Positions 29,498-40,739 of a stretch of DNA of 64,000 nt are shown piece after piece (position 1 is the first letter of the stretch; each line of letters begins with the position of its first letter). Made by a program: the position numbers and the translations under genes. The DNA lies in the NCBI RefSeq assembly GCF_029962835.1, contig NC_080573.1:37069001-37133000 (forward strand), given 5' to 3'. The notes under the pieces were generated by a model. That model did not search any database. It was not told the DNA's origin and saw only the letters and a program-made list of their open reading frames with translations. This DNA is from Magnolia sinica (Eukaryota; Streptophyta; Magnoliopsida; Magnoliales; Magnoliaceae).

Positions 29498-32037
29498 GCC
29501 GGTCGGTATGAAAACTCAGCCTGACCTAGATCCATGGTCAGTGAGCTTAAGTCCGACCTTTCGTGGTATTTGGCCCACCAGAAGTGCTTCGTTGGATCGA
29601 GAGAGGCTTACTTTGGTTATAACCTAAGTATACCTTTGCCCTGGGGTTATTTTCATCAAAGATAGGCCTATTTATAGTCCTTAAACCCTAGCTCTCTTTT
29701 CCATACGAATCTTCTCTAACCCTAGCTTGGAAAGAGAGTAGGAAAAGAGAGAAAAAGTGAGAGAGAAGTTTGGTGAATCATCTTAGATTCTTTCCGGTTC
29801 TTCTTCATCCTTGAACCTTCACTTTGAATCGTTATTCTGACGATTCTGAGTTCATCTTGGGGTAAGTTAACCTAACCCTAATCTGTGTTAGAGCTTAGAT
29901 TAGTCTTAGTATTGTTGTATCTCATTTCTATCCTTGTTTTAGGGTATTCTATCGCCGTTGACGAAGACAACTCGTCTAAATCAGTTCGGTGTTTCTTTTC
30001 TGGCTTAAGGTGCGGACTTTAAGTGTATAGGTTATGGTTTTCAAGGCTTTCAATGCCAGTTAATGATTTATTCTTGTTATGGATGAGATTTCACATGCCA
30101 AATGTTGTGTTTATGTTGCGTTCCTGATTTGCATGTATTATATTGAGATTTGTGTATTCTATGTGTATGTATAAAGTACCGTATACGTATAAAATATGCA
30201 CTTGTGTTTGCCATGATTATTTGTCATGTATGTATGCTAGATGTATGTGCGACAACTCCTTGGTGAAAGGAATTGTCCAAATGCTTGTATTTCAAAATGC
30301 GTCATGTGTGTTGTTTTATGTATTCTAAGTGTTTGTAGAAATGCCTGAATGATCTAAAGTGTAACTCATTACACTACTTGTGGGCGTTGAGAAGTGATTC
30401 TCAACACTCCTATTGATGTGTATAATTTCCTCCATGTTAGTTACATTCCTTGTTATTTAATTTCAAGCATTGCTTATGCTTTCATTTATGTTAAGTTGAT
30501 ATTCTTCAAATGCTTGAGTACCACATGATTGAAGTTGTTGTTCTATTACTATTCTACATTTAATGCGAATATCTGTCGTAGTGTAATGTGTTTGGGACTA
30601 TGAATAGTCCAGGAAATCGGTAGTCTGCCTTAAGGATTGTGGCTGAGATTGCTTTCGCCACGTAGGACGTATTAGACGAACACGAGTCGTATTAGAGTTG
30701 TCGGCAGTGGTTTGGCCATGCGGAGTGTTTGCGCACTCTATGTCGTTCAACTCAAAATGCGCTCGTGCCAGTCGAATTCGTCAAGTAACCCGATTGTCCG
30801 ATGTATGTTCACCATATATGGACGCTACTGCTTGAATCTAGGGTACCAGACTTACCAGTGAAATCCTATTAACCTTGGTACCTTGATCCGCAAAGACTCA
30901 TGAGCCGGACGTAGTGGTATAGGACACCATGGTCGTGCTGTCGGCCTACGCTGGGGTGACGAGCCTCCCCATAGTGACCAGTGAGCAACTGAACTCGTGA
31001 GCCGATTATGGTGGTATGGGACACTATATTCGTGCTGTCGGCCTACATTGATTGGTGACGAGCCCTTTGTAGTGACCTCGAGCATGCCTGGATACCGCAT
31101 TGAGGTGACGAGCCTTGGTGTAGTAACGAAGGTATGAAAGGCGTGCATTGATTGGTGATGAGCCCTTTGCTACGACCTACAACCATATGATTATATGAGA
31201 AGCCTAGGATTGACGACCCTAGATTGGATCACTGTTTGGATGGTGATATGAGGAAGGTACTTTAGCTTCCCAATCCTGCTGTATGAAAAGGACTAATAAC
31301 AACTTGGTAATCATATCCATGCATCGCATTTGCATGTGCTTTGTAGATGTGGCGCACTTTGAGGTGGTGTCATGCGTAACGTAAGATGAAGACGCTGAGG
31401 GTGTACGCGTGAGGGCACGCATCATTTTGCATACATCCTTGCATTAACAAGAGTACTTAGGATTTATTTAATTGTTCTACTTTATCATTACTGCTTGATT
31501 AAACTGATAACATGTTAACCAGTGCCTTATTGTTCCACTGAGTTGATCACTCACTCCCACGTTCTGGGGCGGTGTTAAACACCCACCAGACTGTCTTAGG
31601 TTCTGATGTTACAGATGTGGATGCGACTTCTGAGGCAGAGCGGGAGATGGATGGTGATGAGGCTGCTTTCTCTTATATGCAGTTTTCAGATGGGTTCTAG
31701 CGAGCTTGTTCTGATGCGCAGGACCCTGGGATTATTTTTGAGATTTAAATGATGTAATCTTGATACTTATAATTTTAATAATAACACTTTCATCACGACC
31801 TGGTTTGTGTATGTACTTCAGGGATTCACACTTGTACACATGTAATTCTATAAGTCTTCCGCTTGCTTTATTCACTTATCCTTGAATTATATGTGTTTTG
31901 GCTTAATCTATTCCATGTTTTATGCACTAATACAGTCAACATACATCCATTATTAAATATGTTGCATAAGTGATGTTTTGGAACTTGGGAGCTGAGTTAT
32001 GCTCGACCCCCGAATTTCAGGGCGTTACAGGACCACT

Positions 32038-32367
32038 GGTCAGAATCTATGTGGGGCCCACATAAATGCCCATGAAAGATCTACTCTGTTCATAAGTTTC
32101 TCAAGATCAAAATAGTATAGGAGTTATGTAAAAATATGCAGATCCAAAACTTAGGTGGGCCACACCACATGAAAGATCCAAAACTTCAGCTCCAAGTAGG
32201 TTTCAATAGTGAATGTGTTCTTCTCTGACTGTTTCATATGGTGTGGTCCACCTGAATTTTGGATTTGCATGTTTTTTAGGACCCCCATCCTATTTTGATC
32301 TTAAGAGATTGATGGGTAGGGTGGATTTCCCACATAAATCTCTGTGGGCCCCACATAGATCCCGACC
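32038..32367. mobile_element. MITE with long inverted ends next to element D
   Basis: GGTCAGAATCTATGTGGGGC at the left faces the complement of the right end, GGTCGGGATCTATGTGGGGC. Inverted similarity continues inward to AAGATCAAAATAG, about 80 bases per arm. Exact outer limits and the duplication are unclear because the left edge falls within a few bases of the end of element D. Confidence 0.6.
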
Positions 32368-33892
32368 ACAGGAACTTCATGTGCGCGGGGTCACAGGATA
32401 TTTGAGTCCCTTAAGGCCTATTTGGGCAAATGGATTACGGTGTATTAAAGGGTATTAGGTGAGATAGGATTGTCAAATCCCACTGACCCTACCCCCCTGC
32501 GTGTTTGGGTGGCGTCGACTGTAGGAACTCGATCGTCCTTCGCTGTATTCACTGGAGATATGGAGGGATTGCGAAATCCCTCCTTGGATTCGATGTCGGC
32601 TCTCTCACATCGAGCCCATCCACAGCGATTTCACAGGCCATCGTATGGACAACCAATGGGATTTCTCAATCCCTAGCATTGGCGGGAGAGAGGGTATGGC
32701 GGGAGAGATGATAGGGCAGAGGTTTTTGGCTCGAAATCACTACTCTATAGATGGATGCATGTTCGTCACCCGAGCTTGCTGGGTAGAGAGGTATTGCAAT
32801 TATCCGCTACCATGGAAGTGGCTGTGAGGTAGGTGTTCCCAAAATCGATGTCCAGATTCTGTATGATCTTGTAAGAGGGAGGGATTAGGTAGAACGTGCA
32901 TCCTATAGCTTGATCTCCCACAAATACTCACCAGCCAACAGGGCTTCTGAGATCATTCTCTCAGGGTTTTCTCCCATTTATTTCGTATTTGAATGGTGAG
33001 GCCCCAATAGGCGCACGTTGTGGGTGATCAGGTATTGAGGATGAAAATTGTCTATATGGCCCTCTCACGAAAGTGGTTTGTGTATACAATCTTAATCACT
33101 TCTTTTCTTGGTTTGCTGGGTAGAGCTGTGGCTGGCGGGATTTCGACGTTGTGGTATTCTCCTACTTCGCAATCCAGGTTTTTCATAATTTTCATCTTCA
33201 ATGATTAAAGTGTGATGATGTATTGATTTTTTCCTTATCCTGTTTATCTATTTCCTAAGGTTTTCAAATAATGGATGGTATTTAGGCAACCATTTTTAGG
33301 ATGGTATTATCCCTTTTCATAATACCATAAAAGACATGCCATTAGTAATTTCATTCACTTTGGGGCAAATTTCTCTGGGCAAATCTGGGTATACAAATCC
33401 CCTTGGGTTTCAATTTGTTTGCATATGCTGAAGAGTTTAACTGTTCAGTTTCATGTTTACAAAAATCGATTAGCCTATAATTGAAATTTGCATAGTATTT
33501 TACATGGTAACAGTCTTTCTACCTGTAGATCAGCTTCTGTAGTTGGTGTACGTTATTCGTATAAAATGATTTCATACGTTGCGGGTTCACCAATGCCCAG
33601 ATCTGTTTGGATGTGTTTATATTTATAGGCTGCATAGGGCATTTCAAACTACTTTATTCCTTCTCTCATTTTGCTTGGAAGAAACTGTTATTCAGCATTC
33701 ATCACTGTTTATACATTCTCATAAAAATGACCAGAAATATTGCTGGATCAGTGTGTGTGCATAATTTTTGTGCATGTGTGGACCTAAAATATCATGGTTC
33801 ACTGAATCATAGGCCTGATTTTTATAAAATGAACAACTACATGTCACTTAATCATAGGCCCCATCAGTTTTCTGATTTTTTTGGTGAGAGCA

Positions 33893-34210
33893 TCTGGCTG
33901 TGAATGGGATTAATGCCCTTATTACAATCTAATGGTACACTGCTGCAACTGCTCTAATGAAAGGGCCCACCCAGAATATCCAATGTTCACCCCAAGCATG
34001 GCCCTTGTTGAAGATGATTAACTTTCAAGACTCCTGGCTGAGGTTGATGCCAGATCCAGTGATGGGGATTGTAGCCAAGTGCACCAGGAACACTGCAATC
34101 CCAATTGGAAGTGGTGCAAGGATAGGCATATGAGAATCTATGCCATTTCTGTTGGCATCAGTAGCAGAGAAGACAGTGTAAACAAGCACAAAGGTGCCAA
34201 TAACCTCTGC
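33893..34210 (-). pseudogene. PIP1-type aquaporin C-terminal fragment
   Basis: Read on the minus strand, this gives [19 protein letters not shown], then [31 protein letters not shown], a damaged stretch, [15 protein letters not shown] and VYH-stop-IVIRA. These are the conserved helix 4 to C-terminus segments of plasma-membrane PIP aquaporins; the ending resembles PIP1. The second NPA motif is broken by an extra base, the segment after it is scrambled, and a CAG has become TAG. The block reads from the NPA region into HAWGEHW with no intron. As I recall, plant PIP genes have an intron near there, so a processed origin is possible. It lies inside the 10-kb Harbinger element and is either a captured or an inserted host fragment. 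Confidence 0.85.
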
Positions 34211-34254
34211 ACATCAACCATCTCCCTTGCATTATCCATGGTTGATGTGCAGAG
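34205..34254. repeat. Perfect 17-bp inverted repeat
   Basis: CTCTGCACATCAACCAT (34205-34221) and its exact complement ATGGTTGATGTGCAGAG (34238-34254) are 16 bases apart. It sits at the upstream break of the aquaporin fragment. It may be a template-switch scar rather than a functional hairpin. Confidence 0.8.
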
Positions 34255-34576
34255 CAGCCATAAAAATTTTGCATGAGATCTTCTTGAGTTCACACACTTA
34301 TTTGCTGGAAAAACACCATCTTGAAATTGCTTATCACAAATGAAGATCCTTTGGTAGCAGTACATAGATACAACAAATGTCAGGACTAGATTATCCTATT
34401 ACCAAGGACCTTTGTGACAATTTTAATGGACTGTTAGACAAAACTTGACAAACTTGTTACATTGAGTCACTAATCTCTTTGCTCCCTCTGTTTTAGTAAT
34501 TGCATTCATTTCTTTATTAATCTATCTGTATTGAAGAATTCATGGAAGATGAGAATTAAATCTTTTAACACTATGC

Positions 34577-34805
34577 TAGCATGTCTTAGAGAAATCTATA
34601 GTGAAACCATCAGGGTTGAGGGCTTTGTCCCCATTCATTGAAAACCCAGCCTCTTTAATCTCCTCCCTATTGGAAGCCCTTTCTAAACAGTTGGCTTTCT
34701 CAAACAGGATGGACTAGAAATCTAGGTCTTTGATGATGGGTCTCAAGAAATCTTCCTCAGAATAAGGATCATGGTAGAAATTGACAAACTACCTTGTTCA
34801 CCTCC
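34577..34805 (-). mobile_element. L1-type LINE reverse-transcriptase fragment
   Basis: The minus strand reads FYHDPYSEEDF, then further on REEIKEAGFSMNGDKALNPDG and FTIDFSKTC. This is the 'FSMNGDKAPGPDGFT' signature at the start of plant L1 reverse transcriptases. One internal stop codon follows the KDLDF segment. Only about 75 residues remain, so it is a dead fragment inside the Harbinger element. Confidence 0.75.
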
Positions 34806-34809
34806 CTCT

Positions 34810-37280
34810 GGCCCCCAAGATTTGCACTATATATATATTTTTTTGGCCCCCAAGATTTTAGAATGAGTGTATGTAAAGCATGTAATCTAAATAAGGAATG
34901 TACCTTGTCATGTCAAGGAAAAACCTTCTACATTTCCCTTTATAGACATTGATTCCCTGTATCCAAACATGGCCTTAAGGTTACTTGGGATTGGGTTCCA
35001 TTTTTGAAGAAAAAACATGCAAACATCTTAATACTTAGAGAAGAATGATGCAAAATAGCAGTATGATCCAATTTTCGAGCTGGAACCTGGTGGAAATGCT
35101 GCAATAGGACCTAGAATTTCAAACTGGAACCTGATGGAAATGCAGCAGTAGGATCCAAATTGAAAAAATGGATCCTAGTGGAAACCTTGAAAGCTATGAT
35201 ATTAAACTCCATACCATTGTGACATTATTAAGCTCTGGAAAACCAAGTCTCATAAATATTAGCAATAGTATAACAGTTTTTTTTTTTTTTTAATGGTCAA
35301 ATACACACACACACACACTCACATCTATGCACCAGATGGGTTGTAGAACCCATTGATGGCCTATGGTCTAATTGAAGCTATGCCCCCTGATAGAGTGGAA
35401 TGGAGGAATAGGATTCACGTAGCTGACTTTAGATGATGATGATGAGCTCCAACATCAATTGTCACCTTGTCAACTATTATACGTATTTCTATCAGAGGCA
35501 ATAATGGTAAGTCAAGATGGCATCGTTTGTTGTTGGTTGGGCATCAAAAACTCAAATGAAGCTGAAGCTAGAGATTTGTGTAACTGTGTTATTGCCTCTG
35601 CCTCTTCATGTTGTCCTTCTCGACTGAGGTGATTGCTGATGGGGATTCTGCTAATGTATTCAAGTGGGCTTTCTTCACCATTGTGGAGATTTTCTGCTAA
35701 AAATCCATATAATAGTTTGTGCATTCTCTGAATGCATGCATGCCTGGGTTTACTTCCAATTAAATACTATTGTTTCCCTTTTATAGTTTGAAACTCATGC
35801 ACAGATTTAGACCATTGAAGATAGTTGGATCCATTTAATTTGACCAAAGTTACTTGGACCTGAATATCTGATGGATTAATATCCATAACCTTACTGTCAA
35901 CTATTTCCTGCATAATAGAATGGATAAATTAATTTGATACAATAAACATGCAACTTATGGTGGAAGTCCTCTCGAAAAACTTCCAATAGAAACGAGCTTT
36001 CAATGGGCTGCCAGAAACCCCCATTTGAAAATGGGTTGTTGATGAGATGCTGGAAGCACTCGATCGAAAAAACTGGTTTGTTTTTTGTGTTTCTCAGTAT
36101 GGTTATTCATTTAAAAAAAATAAAATTGGACTACAGGTCTAGCTAGCTCTTTCAAATGATGGCGGTATGATTCTTTTGCTTTGGGTACCAATGAAATGTC
36201 AATGCAAAACAGATATAATGACCTTAACATCACATTTTGCTTGTTTTGTTGTTGTTGCTGCTGTTGTTTATTTGAATTTCTTCTTCTTGTTGAAAAGTGT
36301 TGTTTCTTTATACCTTTGATTTCATGGATATGATGATGAAATGAACATGCAGGACAGAGAAGATTTTCTTGTTTGTTCGTTTATTCTTTGCTAGACAAAC
36401 AATAGTGCAGTGTCACCATTTGGTTGAGAAGGCCCTGAATAGATGACCTTTTGTTGAAGATTGTGTTCTGGTTAATAAACACTCGGCCATGTTTGCATGT
36501 ACAAGTGAATTGAATTGCTATGTTTCCTAATATTTCATAATGATGGAAAAGTCTTCCAACTCTTATTAGGACCCTTTCAAGTCCTAACTTTAGAATTAAT
36601 GAATCTATACATTCCGTTATTTCAACTTTATTTTTATAGCTGATTGCAACTCAAATCTAGGGGGCATCCAAACACATTACAATTGCACAATGCTGCTTTT
36701 TTCTTTTTTCTTTTAGTTCTGCTTTTTTTTCTTTGACAATGGTATTGCCATTTGTTTTATGTGGGTCCAAAGTCGACTTGGCAGAAAACCCATTTCATAT
36801 TGTCCTCATTGAGAGTTCCAACTGAGTTTCTTTTGAGTTTTACTGGATTCATCCATTTTTTTCCGTATATTTTCTAGATTACACTCTTATCTCCTATAAT
36901 TTTTAATGATTTATAGTTTATTAATAATTTCTTTTAATCTAAAAATGATATCTAAATCTCTGATTTTTCTTCTCAAGTCTTAAGTTATGCTACCCAACTT
37001 GGTGGACATTATTAGTATGCTCTAAATAGATCCATGAGACATTCTATAACTCAGATTAGTTAGTTGATTTGTCAGCCTCATTTCACTCCACTGAAGTATT
37101 TTTTGGGCGCATTTGGGTGACTCTCAAATTGTATTTGCAATTAGTTCCAAATTCTGATTTCCTTGGCTTTCAAATAGGGGTTCTAGGCTTGAAATTTATA
37201 GTTGGGTTTGGAAGAAATGTTACCTGATCACATACTAGGTTGTTGACAAGGTATATCAACTTTATTTTCTACTTTAGGAG
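34810..37280. other. 5' non-transposase part of the Harbinger element
   Basis: No recognised gene. It holds a (CA)n run at 35303-35320, and a possible small MITE near 36485-36690 with a CCATGTTTGCATG left end and a GCATCCAAACAC right part. The polypyrimidine track and AG just before 37281 suggest that the transposase leader contains an intron. A 70-residue minus-strand frame at 35512-35724 has a protein-like composition, but I recognise no family. Confidence 0.4.
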
Positions 37281-38653
37281 ATGGATAGCGATGATGAAGA
37301 TGAAGTAGCCGAGACCATGGTGGTACAAGCTGTGGCTGCATGCATAGCTGCTGTTGGTGAATATTGTCGTCACTATATGTTAAGAGAACCGGCGCGTCAA
37401 GGGGATGACGAGAGGGCAAGGTTTATAAACTCAATCGTGCATGCAAGTGACAATAATTATTTTACGCAGTTGAAGATGAGACAGCAATGTTTCTTCTCAT
37501 TATGTAAAGTACTGCGCGACAGAATGTACCTACGCGATACTCGACACATTAGTCTTGAGGAGTAAGTAGTGATCTTCCTCCATACCATAAGACATAACGT
37601 GCGTAATCGTGTGATAGGACACAGATTCATACATTTAGGCGAAACGGTAAGTCGTCACTTTCTTCGTGTCATTAATGCGATAGTGTCCTTGTACCCTAAT
37701 TTTGTGAAGCAGGCGGGTACTGAGACCCCCTTGGAGATTCAATCGAATCCTTACTGGCAAACATATTTTCAGGTAACATTCTCGTCAGGGGATGCCATTT
37801 TCTATTTTGATTTTGGAAGAAGCTAATATTTGTCATATTACTTATATGTGAAATTCGATGTCATCGACGATAGGATTGTGTTGGTGCAATAGATGGGACG
37901 CATATTCCCGCTCATGTGGAATCATCACAACATCCAAGCTTTCGTAACCGAAAGGGTATCGTGTCTCAGAATGTACTTGCTGCTTGTTCTTTTAACATGA
38001 CATTCTTATACGTGCTAGCTGGATGGGAGGGTTCCGCTTCGGATGCACGGGTCCTACATAACACGCTGACCTGAAGTGATGATCCACTAATTGTACCAAA
38101 CGGTAATTGTTTCTTTAGAAATAACATACAACATTCTTCACCCTAAACATCATTCTCAACACACTAACCCCCATGACCCTAACTTTTACGCAATGTAGGA
38201 AAATATTTCGTCGTCGACGCAAGATACGCTCACTCACATGGGTTCATGACGCCTTATCGCGGTGTTCAATATCACTTGCACGAATATCGAACCAGGAGAG
38301 CACCCATGAACAAGAAGAAGCTGTTCAATTACCGACACGCACAATTGCGAAACGCAGTTGAACGTTGTTTTGGAGTAATGAAGGCACGGTTTCCTATCTT
38401 GAAGACAACTGCGCAATATCAATTTGAAACTCAGGTGAAGATTGTAGTAGCATATTGTACACTACATAATTTCATTGGCCAAGAAGACGAAACTGGACAA
38501 GATTTGAAGGATGCTGGTATAACTGTGGGGGATGCAGAGAGCAATCCTACACCAAATGAGGTATTAACAAGGGATGAGCGCCAGTGGCTAGTGCATGCGA
38601 CACAACAAGAGAAATCGGCGTGGATCGATGTTCGAGATCAGATTACGGAGTGA
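37281..38653 (+). pseudogene. PIF/Harbinger transposase (HARBI1-type), two stops
   Basis: This DDE transposase would cut the element's ends and insert it at TTA/TAA sites. Three exons splice cleanly: 37281-37772, 37874-38102 and 38199-38653, giving 391 residues, the normal family length. The N-terminal part has FFSLCKVLRDRMYLRDTRHI and VSRHFLRVINAIV, the helix-turn-helix region. The catalytic triad is visible as D in GAIDGTHIP, D in GSASDARVLHNTL and E in NAVERCFGVMK. Two in-frame stop codons interrupt it: TAA at 37563-37565, where relatives have Gln, and TGA at 38072-38074. Everything else is in frame, so it decayed recently. The Myb partner gene follows on the same strand. Confidence 0.9.
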
Positions 38654-38735
38654 GTGTGGACCGACGTGCAAACAAATAGTAGGACTACATAGGGTCCTTT
38701 TATTTTAAAGATACATTAACTGATGTGATTGGCAA

Positions 38736-38769
<34 letters not shown>

Positions 38770-38960
38770 GAGAGAAGACAGTCGAGATGAAGTCTGTCAT
38801 TTTTTGACGTACATATTTGCTCGATACGATTAATTGCTCTTTCAGTAATACATAGTTGCTAGTATAATATTGAACTTCATTATTGTGTAAGTTGGTTTTT
38901 AATTATTTGTTAATCCACGCAATAGGTGACATGTCTGACTATTTTATAAGAGCTACATAA

Positions 38961-40112
38961 ACTCCGACACAGTCCCCAATTAGAACTCTAGTTCTACCGA
39001 CAAGACGCTCTCCACGTGAGAAGACTGTTAAATCGCTTGCTGAGCTGCTATCATGCACGGCAAAAATCAAATGGACCCGGGCCATGGATCAAATATTATT
39101 TGACGCTTTGCTTAAACAGATATCTCTAGGCCGAAAAGCAAATAACGGTTTTAAGAATGAGGTATATAATGAAGCCGCTGCAAAGGTGTCGTGGAAGACG
39201 CAAATTACGGTGAACTGGCAAAACATTCAAAACCGAATGCGGTATCACAAGCGTGAGTACAACGATCTGAAGGACATGCTGGCCGCAAGTGGTTTTGGTT
39301 GGGACAGCGAGCGTGTGGTAGTAACCGCACCCGACGAGGTCTGAGATGAGTACCTGAAGGTAATCATTGCGTACAACCCCTTATATTGCAAATCAGGATT
39401 GTATCAAATATGTTTACTAAACTAATATCTTTCTTGATTGTAGTCGCATCCAAGAGCAGAAAGGTTACGCGGAAAGCAGATTGAGCGAATGGACGATTTA
39501 GCGACGATTGTTGGTTCGGACCATGCAACAGGCCGCTACGCTCAGGGAAGCAGAAACATGGCTGCGTCTTCCTCTCATATTTAGTGAGATTTGAATGACG
39601 CTTGGACTAAGCTGGACGATGAGATGGATGTACCTATCGATCTTTTCGAGGATCATCTCGAATATTCACCCGGGAATTATGACTTTTCAAATGATTCTCA
39701 TCAGGCAACTGAAAATCGTTCATTCCACAGCACTCCCAACCGAGCGATTGACTCTGAGAGTAGTCGTGGTGGGAGTGCGTCTACGAAACGGATGCGTGCT
39801 GCTCATCCCTGTGATGCCCTTGCCAGTTCCCTGGATGGTTTGGCAGAGGCAATGCGAAACTTTGGACTTGGGAAAGAGATGAACCGCACTAGTAAAGTGC
39901 TAGATGTCCTCGAAGAGGTTCAGGGACTATCCAACACAGAGTTTATAGAGGATGGTCAGATGCTGACTCAGGATAAGCAGCTAGCATCTTTTTTCGTAAG
40001 TCTTTACAGAGAGCGGAGGGCCGAGTGGTTGAAAAAAACTTTGTCTGATATGAATGGAGGGATTGGTGGTCTTCTTGATGGATTAAAATACGGTTATTAT
40101 GCATCGAAATAA
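38961..40112 (+). pseudogene. Harbinger Myb/SANT-like accessory protein, broken
   Basis: PIF/Harbinger elements encode a second protein with a Myb/SANT-like domain that helps the transposase bind DNA and enter the nucleus. Here exon 1 carries KIKWTRAMDQILFDALLKQ, NWQNIQNRMRYHKREYNDL and GFGWDSERVVVTAPDEV, a good match to the Myb/SANT-like plant family. An intron is likely at 39359-39441 (GTAATC...TGTAG), and exon 2 begins SHPRAERLRGKQIERMDDLA. Two problems are seen: TGA for the expected Trp codon after APDEV (39342-39344), and a stop plus frame change near 39583-39590. The 173-residue tail (39591-40112) is open, acidic and Ser-rich, ending in a conserved-looking helical part. The start is uncertain. 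Confidence 0.82.
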
Positions 40113-40365
40113 GAATTCCTATTTGGTGGTTTTGTAATAACTATATACTGATTTGTGGGGGAACAGTTTTTTTTTTGGGGGATGTATGTTTATCCGTGTT
40201 AAATGTTGGTTGGATACCTAGCCATTATACCATTCTACTTGCGTTTACATATTTATGATGTTGCTTAAATGCCATTTTATCAATCTATCATCTTTACATG
40301 CTTTCATTCTATGAATATTATAACATGCATTTTCTCTTATCCTCGTCATATTTATGTGAATGCAG

Positions 40366-40737
40366 ATGGATAACAGTAAATACTATGTTGTAATCAATGG
40401 ACGACGATCAGGGATATATATATCCTAGGATGAGGTACGACTGCATGTGGAGGGATTTGGCAATGCCAGACATCGATCATTCAAAACATTCCAAGATGCG
40501 ACCGCATGGTGGAATGCAAACTATGCAAGTTCAAGTAGTGGATTAATTAACAGGCGATGTGGTGAGGTACATTCACCTATAGATGCTCGGAATTCTATCT
40601 GAGAAATTACAGGATCCATGGTGTGCAAGAGTAAACAAACAGATGATGCCACCCTGAAAGTCGGGGAAGTGGTGGCAGCATTAGTAGTTGCAATCTTGGT
40701 TTTATTCTTCATATTATATATAATAATTAAGCTGTAG
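40366..40737 (+). pseudogene. RNase H1 hybrid-binding-like domain plus membrane tail
   Basis: A single frame of 124 codons starts at an ATG directly after a good splice acceptor (TGTGAATGCAG). Residues 6-50 read KYYVVINGRRSGIYIS, then DEVRLHVEGFGNARHRSFKTF and TAWWNANY. This fits the small RNase H1 N-terminal hybrid-binding fold (viroplasmin-like, also in caulimovirus P6), which binds RNA/DNA hybrids. The C-terminus has about 20 hydrophobic residues (from VVAALVVAILVLFF to IIIKL), a likely tail anchor. Two in-frame stops occur: TAG at 40426-40428, in the slot of the conserved Trp, and TGA at 40600-40602. The sequence reads through otherwise. No nuclease domain follows. A further exon reading AIDVCLEGNDHINFDTGEF may lie near 41059. 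Its role in the transposon is unknown. Confidence 0.7.
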
Positions 40738-40739
40738 TT

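Larger units (their letters stand above)
24595..32029 (+). mobile_element. Solo-LTR-like element D, split by element B
   Basis: It starts TGTAATGACCCGGG and ends GGGCGTTACA, a TG...CA pair. Flanking pentamers are AGACC (24590-24594) and GGACC (30 bases from 32030 on, first five), a duplication with one difference. Without B and one of B's duplications it is about 3.1 kb (24595-25162 plus 29503-32029). It carries a TATTTATAG promoter-like site near 29668 and a repeated GGTGACGAGCC motif at 30950-31170. No gag-pol region is seen. It looks like a single Ty3-type LTR, older than element B. Confidence 0.7.
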
